A stretch of DNA of 64,000 nucleotides. Origin: Marinobacter maritimus (GTDB lineage Bacteria; Pseudomonadota; Gammaproteobacteria; Pseudomonadales; Oleiphilaceae). Below the pieces are notes generated by a model. The model was not told the DNA's origin and ran no database searches. It saw nothing but the letters and a program-made list of their open reading frames with translations. Location: NCBI RefSeq assembly GCF_007671675.1, contig NZ_VCGW01000003.1:186001-250000 (forward strand), in the 5' to 3' direction. Both the position numbers and the translations under genes were made by a program. Within the stretch, counting starts at the first letter, position 1. Each line of letters starts with the position of its first letter. Of this stretch, positions 59,501 through 64,000 are shown piece after piece.

Positions 59501-59823
59501 TCACTGCTACCAGCATGATAGGCATGATCGCTCTGGCCGGTATTATCGTACGTAATTCCATATTGCTGGTGGTGTTCATCCGGCAGCTACTGGAGGAGGG
59601 CATCGAACTGGACCGAGCCGTGGTTCTGGCGGGTGCGGTGCGTATCAAGCCTATCGCCCTGACGGCAATATCGGCGATGGTGGGAGCTTACTTTATTCTC
59701 AACGATCCTATTTTCAACGGGCTGGCTATCTCTCTGGTGTTCGGGCTCGCTATATCCACTTTGCTGACGGTGTTGGTGGTGCCACTGATTTACTACACGC
59801 TTGCCAGGCGGGAGTGGGTTTAG
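56594..59823 (+). pseudogene. RND efflux pump with one frameshift (first system)
   Basis: The start is TTG 56594 with AGGAGG 7 bases before. The frame runs to 58939 (781 aa) and the rest of the protein continues in another frame to 59823. One extra C in the CCCC run at 58848-58851 restores a single frame, giving about 1076 aa with LEAPTRQWEIEVDRARAAR across the joint. Before it: RND helix 1, porter domain, TM2-6 with GILVDDGIVITENI (the paired Asp). After it: second porter and TM8-12. The break is in the second porter domain, so the natural product would lack its last five or so helices. It may be a true mutation or a sequencing slip in a homopolymer. Confidence 0.85.
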
Positions 59824-60278
59824 TGGCTCTCGTTGCCAGTCCAGTAGCGCTGCATTTTTACGAACAGGAAAGAGGCACTCCAGGTAATCAGCACCAGCCC
59901 TGTAAGCCCCTCGATTCCGGTCAGAAACCTTAGCTCACCGATTGGTTCGATATCACCATAACCAACCGTGGTGAAGGTACTGAAAGAAAAATAAATGCAG
60001 TCCAGAAAACTGCCATCAAAGTTACCAGTCAGCAAACCCCAGGTGTCGGCGTGATGCATGAAAAAGTAGGCACCGGCAAAAACCCATACCTCTGCCGTGT
60101 GGGCGAGCAGCACGCCAAGGACGGCGACGACCAGGCGAAAGTGATGTCTTTCATGCATTTTCGCCAGTCGTGCGCTAAGGCGGACAAGCACCTCGTGGTG
60201 CATAAGCACAACGACCACCACAAGAGCAGCATTGATGGCGGTTGCGCTGAGCAGATTGGCGTAATCTTCGGCGAACAA
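59820..60278 (-). CDS. Two-pore-helix K+ channel protein (ion channel family)
   Basis: 152 aa, TTG start (GGAG about 13 bases upstream, so the start is uncertain). Membrane segments at about 15-32 and 48-72, then a pore region with the K+ selectivity filter TTVGYGD and a last helix (GLTGLVLITWSASFLF). It should be a small KcsA-like channel without a cytoplasmic regulatory domain. The 3' end overlaps the RND pump gene by 4 bases on the other strand. Confidence 0.87.
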   Translation of the reverse strand: MFAEDYANLLSATAINAALVVVVVLMHHEVLVRLSARLAKMHERHHFRLVVAVLGVLLAHTAEVWVFAGAYFFMHHADTWGLLTGNFDGSFLDCIYFSFSTFTTVGYGDIEPIGELRFLTGIEGLTGLVLITWSASFLFVKMQRYWTGNESH

Positions 60279-60284
60279 ACGTAG

Positions 60285-60342
60285 GGTGCTCCGTTAGATA
60301 GTACTCTGTTGTTAATAGTACTCTGTTTTTAACAGTGCTCCG
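60285..60342. repeat. Tandem ~17-bp repeats between the K+ channel and second RND operon
   Basis: Two 17-bp units, AGTACTCTGTTGTTAAT (60300-60316) and AGTACTCTGTTTTTAAC (60317-60333), flanked by degenerate copies GGTGCTCCGTTAGAT (60285-60299) and AGTGCTCCG (60334-60342). They sit just before the channel start codon and 80 bases before the RND adaptor gene. They may be protein-binding repeats. Confidence 0.7.
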
Positions 60343-60421
60343 GGAGGGTGTTTCAGAGGCACCTTGACGATAGCGCCCGTCCTGTGGCGGAGTTTTATTT
60401 ACCTTAGCTGGCGAATACGCA

Positions 60422-61660
60422 ATGTCCAAACGGCTTATACCTGTAGTTATCCTGGCAGTCGGTATTCTCGGTTTCCTGTTTCTTAAAATGACTCGCCCGG
60501 AGCCTGCACAAGTGAGCGCCACTGAACGCAGTTGGCGGGTGCAGGTGCAGGTGGTCAAGCCGGGCGTACACAACCCGTTACTGCCTCTGTATGGCGAGGT
60601 GGTGGCACCTGAACAGGTGTCAGTGGTTGCAACTCTGGCCGGCCGCATTGGTGAGCGGCCTGTGGCTGAGGGACAGAGGGTGAATGCCGGTGATCTGCTG
60701 GTGGCTCTGGATACACAGGATATTGAGCCGGTTCTGGCCCAAGCGAAAGCTCAGGTGGCCGACCTTGAGGCACAGATTCGATCTGAACAGGTGCGCTACC
60801 GCAATGATCAGGCCGCGCTCAAAAGCGAGCAGGCGATTCTGGCCAACGCCCGCCGGCAACTGGAACGTACCCGCTCTCTGGTAGAGCGCAACCTTGCTTC
60901 CCGTGAGAATCTGGAGAGCGTGACGGACGGCGCAGCCAGAGCCGAGCTCGTCCTCAGTGTTCGGCAACGCGCGATTGATGAACATCCGGCACGTCTGCAA
61001 AGCCTAGAAGCCAGGCTGGCCCAGGCCGAGGCAACGCTCGCGACAACGCAGCGTGATGCTGAACGGTCCCGGGTCGTTGCCCGGTTTGATGGTGTTGTGA
61101 CAGATGTTCAGGTAGCCGTTGGCGATCAGGTATCCCGAAATCAGAAATTGTTCTCTGTCTACGCCGTAAAGGGTCTTGAGCTTCGTGCCCGGGTGCCCGA
61201 TATGTACCGGGCCGAGCTGTCAGGAGCGCTGGCTGAAGGCAAGGACCTTTATGCTTACAGTGACAAGCGGGAAATTCGCTTTCGATTCGAGCGCTTCGCG
61301 GGTACCAGCGACCCTGCCGGAACCGAGGCGATTCTTGCTCTGGCCGGAGACGCCGGGGGCCTGCGCCCGGGTGCTCTGCTGCCAGTCAGCCTTGAACGAC
61401 CAGCGCGCAGCGCAACGGTCGCTGTTCCGTTCAGCGCCCTGTATGGCGCTGACAGCGTGTACCTGATGACAGACGATAACCGCATGCGGCGAGTTCTCGT
61501 AGAGCGTGTGGGTGAAGCTCTCTCGGCGAATGGTGAGCGCCGCCTTCTGATTGCTGGCGAGGCACTGAAACCTGGTGCGCGCTTGATTGTCACGCACCTG
61601 CCCAATGCCCTCACCGGGCTGAAAGTAGACGTGACCGGCGATGAGAGCCCGGTACAATGA
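60422..61660 (+). CDS. RND efflux periplasmic adaptor (second system)
   Basis: 412 aa, ATG start. A single N-terminal membrane helix (about 5-22, LIPVVILAVGILGFLFL) acts as anchor or signal. Lipoyl halves VVATLAGRIGERPVAEGQRVNAGD in pieces and VVARFDGVVTDVQVAVGDQV flank a long coiled-coil hairpin (about 95-200). beta-Barrel and C-terminal domains follow. The stop overlaps the pump ATG by 4 bases. Not close in sequence to the adaptor at 55512. Confidence 0.9.
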   Translation: MSKRLIPVVILAVGILGFLFLKMTRPEPAQVSATERSWRVQVQVVKPGVHNPLLPLYGEVVAPEQVSVVATLAGRIGERPVAEGQRVNAGDLLVALDTQDIEPVLAQAKAQVADLEAQIRSEQVRYRNDQAALKSEQAILANARRQLERTRSLVERNLASRENLESVTDGAARAELVLSVRQRAIDEHPARLQSLEARLAQAEATLATTQRDAERSRVVARFDGVVTDVQVAVGDQVSRNQKLFSVYAVKGLELRARVPDMYRAELSGALAEGKDLYAYSDKREIRFRFERFAGTSDPAGTEAILALAGDAGGLRPGALLPVSLERPARSATVAVPFSALYGADSVYLMTDDNRMRRVLVERVGEALSANGERRLLIAGEALKPGARLIVTHLPNALTGLKVDVTGDESPVQ

Positions 61661-64000
61661 GGCGTAAAAAGGGCGTCATCGGTTTCTTTGTGCATCACAA
61701 GGTTGCTGGCAACCTAGTGATGCTTATGATGTTGCTTGCCGGTGCGTTGGCTCTTACTCGCATGAACGTTCAGTTCTTTCCTACCTTTGCGCTCGATGTG
61801 GTCAGCGTGCGCGTGGTCTGGAGTGGTGCCTCTGCAGAAGATGTGGAGCAGGGTATTACCAATCCTCTGGAGCAGCGCCTGCGCAGTGTGGATGGGCTCA
61901 AAAAGATGACATCCACCTCAGCCCAGAGCGTGGCGTCCATCACTCTGGAGTTTCAGGAAGGTACCAATCCGATTACCGCGCTGGATGATGTGCGCCAGCA
62001 GGTGGATGAGTTCAATAATTTCCCCGCTGACGCCGAGGAGCCTCGGGTTGCCCGGCTTGAACGCTACGAGCCTGTCGCCCGTTTGCTGATGTTCGGGGAT
62101 GTTGATCGTAGCGAGCTTCGAGCTTTGGCTTACCGCTATGAAGACGAGCTCCTGCAGCAGGGTATAGACCGAATCTCTTTCCAGGGTTTGCCGGAGCAGC
62201 AAATCAGCATTGATGTTCCGGTGGAAAGGTTGGAGACGCTGGGGCTCACACTGGGGCAGGTTGCCGATCGGGTGGCCTCTGTTTCACGGGATTTGCCAGC
62301 CGGCATAATGGCCCAGCAGGATGCGGCCCGTGAGCTACGATCTGTTGAACAGCGGCGCAGCCCGCAGGCATTCGAATCCGTGCCTGTTCTCAGTGGCGAA
62401 CGCACGCAGTTGCGGCTTGGCGATATCGCTGAGGTCCGCCAGGAAGATAGGGACAGTCAGGTTACTCTCACCCGCAACGGGTTTCCGGCCATTGAACTGC
62501 AACTCCAGCGTTCAGAAAATGGTAATTCCCTGGCTGCAGCAAAGGTTCTGCAGCAATGGCTCGACGAAACGCGGGCTACACTGCCTCCTTCGATAGAGCT
62601 GGAGGTTTACGATGAGACCTGGCAGCTTCTGAATGACCGCATTTCCCTTTTGACCAGTAATGGCCTTAGCGGGCTGATACTGGTTGTGTGTCTGCTCTAT
62701 CTGTTCCTTCCGGGGCGTGTCGCATTCTGGGTTGCTGTGGGAATTCCAACGGCGTTTCTGGCGGCTCTCGGCGTGCTCTGGCTGATTGGCGGTTCAATCA
62801 ACATGATTTCTCTTTTCGCGTTGATCATGGCGCTGGGGGTGATTGTGGACGATGCCATTGTGGTGGGGGAGGACGCTGACGCCCATGCCCGCATGGGCGA
62901 AGCCTCCATTTACGCCTCGGAAGGCGCTGCAAAACGTATGGTGTGGCCAGTGCTGGCCTCGTCCCTGACCACGGTCGCCGCCTTTATGCCGCTGCTGGTT
63001 GTGGGTGGTGTCATCGGCAATATTCTTGGCGATATACCGGTCGTCATGATTTGTGTGCTTATTGCTTCGCTGCTGGAGTGTTTTATTGTGCTGCCTGCGC
63101 ACTTGCGGCATGCCTTCAAGCCCCGGAAAACGACTAAGGGGGCATCAGAACCTGCACAGCCGAGTCGTAATCCCATTGCACGTTTTCGTGCCGGTTTTGA
63201 GCGCCGGTTTGATCGTTTCCGCGAAGGCCCGTTTCGCCGGTTTTCCCAGCGTAGCCTGGAGCACCGCGGTATCACCATGGCCTTTGTTCTGGCGCTGGCA
63301 CTGGTGACTGTTGGATTGCTTGCCGGTGGCCGCCTCGGGTTCAATTTTTTTCCGACGCCCGAGCCCTCGGTGCTCTACGCCAACGCCAGCTTTGTTGCAG
63401 GCACAGACAGTAAAACGGTTGACCGATTTATGGTCGATATGCAAAAGGCATTGAATGACACGGAATCGGCGTTGGGCGGTAACCTTGTATTGCACGCAGT
63501 TACCACGGAAGGTTCCACACTGGGCGCAGGGGGCAGCTCCCGGGCCGGTGATGAGCTGGGTTCCATCATGATTGAGCTGGTGCCTTCGGATCAGCGCCCG
63601 GTGCGCAACCCGGAATTCATCAGGGAATGGCGCAGCCGCCTGACCCTGCCGGCCGGGTTGGATAACCTGACCATTTCCGAGCGTCAGGCGGGGCCGCCGG
63701 GCCGGGATGTGAATGTGCGCCTGACTGGTGATAATTCGGAAAAACTGAAGTTTGCCGCTGAAGAACTGGCACAGGCGTTATCGACTCTGCCCGGCGTGCT
63801 GGATGTGGAAGATGACATGCCCTGGGGCCGGGAACAGCTTATCTATAAGGCCAGTGCCTATGGCGAGGCGTTGGGCCTCACCACGACCGATTTGGGCAGC
63901 CAGCTGCGGGCAGCCTTCGATGGCCGGATTGCCCAGATCTACCAGGACGGGCGTGATGAGATGGAAGTGCGGGTGCAGTTGCCCCGGGATCAGCGTGAGC
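61657..64000 (+). CDS. RND efflux pump (second system, 3' partial)
   Basis: 781 codons are visible and the frame is open at the window end. ATG 61657 overlaps the adaptor stop (ATGA). TM1 near 18-36, the first porter domain with WSGASAEDVEQGITNPLEQRL in pieces, then TM2-6 with ALGVIVDDAIVVGEDADAH (paired Asp of the proton relay) and SLTTVAAFMPLL. A charged loop around 490-510, then TM7 and the second porter domain with AGPPGRDVNVRL-like text. HAE-type pump; substrate unknown. Confidence 0.93.
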   Translation, partial: MRRKKGVIGFFVHHKVAGNLVMLMMLLAGALALTRMNVQFFPTFALDVVSVRVVWSGASAEDVEQGITNPLEQRLRSVDGLKKMTSTSAQSVASITLEFQEGTNPITALDDVRQQVDEFNNFPADAEEPRVARLERYEPVARLLMFGDVDRSELRALAYRYEDELLQQGIDRISFQGLPEQQISIDVPVERLETLGLTLGQVADRVASVSRDLPAGIMAQQDAARELRSVEQRRSPQAFESVPVLSGERTQLRLGDIAEVRQEDRDSQVTLTRNGFPAIELQLQRSENGNSLAAAKVLQQWLDETRATLPPSIELEVYDETWQLLNDRISLLTSNGLSGLILVVCLLYLFLPGRVAFWVAVGIPTAFLAALGVLWLIGGSINMISLFALIMALGVIVDDAIVVGEDADAHARMGEASIYASEGAAKRMVWPVLASSLTTVAAFMPLLVVGGVIGNILGDIPVVMICVLIASLLECFIVLPAHLRHAFKPRKTTKGASEPAQPSRNPIARFRAGFERRFDRFREGPFRRFSQRSLEHRGITMAFVLALALVTVGLLAGGRLGFNFFPTPEPSVLYANASFVAGTDSKTVDRFMVDMQKALNDTESALGGNLVLHAVTTEGSTLGAGGSSRAGDELGSIMIELVPSDQRPVRNPEFIREWRSRLTLPAGLDNLTISERQAGPPGRDVNVRLTGDNSEKLKFAAEELAQALSTLPGVLDVEDDMPWGREQLIYKASAYGEALGLTTTDLGSQLRAAFDGRIAQIYQDGRDEMEVRVQLPRDQRE

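Overview
The window is chromosomal DNA from a free-living, respiring Gram-negative bacterium. Base composition, gene content and protein style (NADP glutamate dehydrogenase, RegB/RegA redox system, OprC-type receptor, N-ATPase, RND pumps, several c-di-GMP proteins) suggest a marine gammaproteobacterium such as Marinobacter. That assignment is inference from gene content only. I saw no rRNA, tRNA, CRISPR array, insertion sequence or prophage. Gene density is high and many genes overlap by 1-17 bases.

Layout. 1-4570: end of an NSS sodium symporter, a terminator, a response regulator/histidine kinase pair, and an exported MsrA-MsrB fusion. 4593-7188 (minus): a cNMP/CBS/DUF294 nucleotidyltransferase-like protein overlapping a DnaQ-type exonuclease. 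7378-20071: late cobalamin synthesis and uptake (cobU, cobC, cobT, cbiB, cobD), then a cobalamin riboswitch heading btuB-btuF-btuC-btuD-cobB-cobO-cobQ; cobS lies apart at 39062-39826. 20063-22173 (minus): a PmrAB/QseBC-like two-component system. 22241-22323: three PmrA-like box pairs repeated every 33 bp, between divergent promoters. 22391-26025: a small operon (thermostable-hemolysin-like protein; AMP ligase joined in frame to a heme-oxygenase-like diiron candidate; SDR reductase).

26071-37488 (minus): thirteen genes in one direction with tiny gaps: a YfcC-type carrier, arcA, arcB, arcC, then the complete N-ATPase set atpD-C-Q-R-B-E-F-A-G. The arrangement suggests that ATP from arginine fermentation is spent by a rotary pump to maintain an ion gradient. 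37718-44991: Tag-like glycosylase, exported SYLF protein, cobS, a PAS/GAF/GGDEF protein, a persulfide dioxygenase-like hydrolase with a SulP permease, and a lone CbiM-like membrane protein. 45011-53099 (minus): a PAS-GGDEF-EAL protein, RegA/RegB-type redox regulators, a degenerate KaiC-like/PPDK-N protein, and gdhA. 53336-64000: OprC/NosA-type copper receptor, strong terminator, an RND adaptor and a frameshifted RND pump, a K+ channel, and a second adaptor with an RND pump that runs off the window.

The best candidate for an undescribed system is 20063-26025. A dedicated two-component system and an unusually regular operator array face an operon encoding acyl activation, a possible diiron oxidase, a reductase and a GNAT-like thermostable-hemolysin-family protein. 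I infer a regulated fatty-acyl-derived product; the product itself cannot be read from the sequence.
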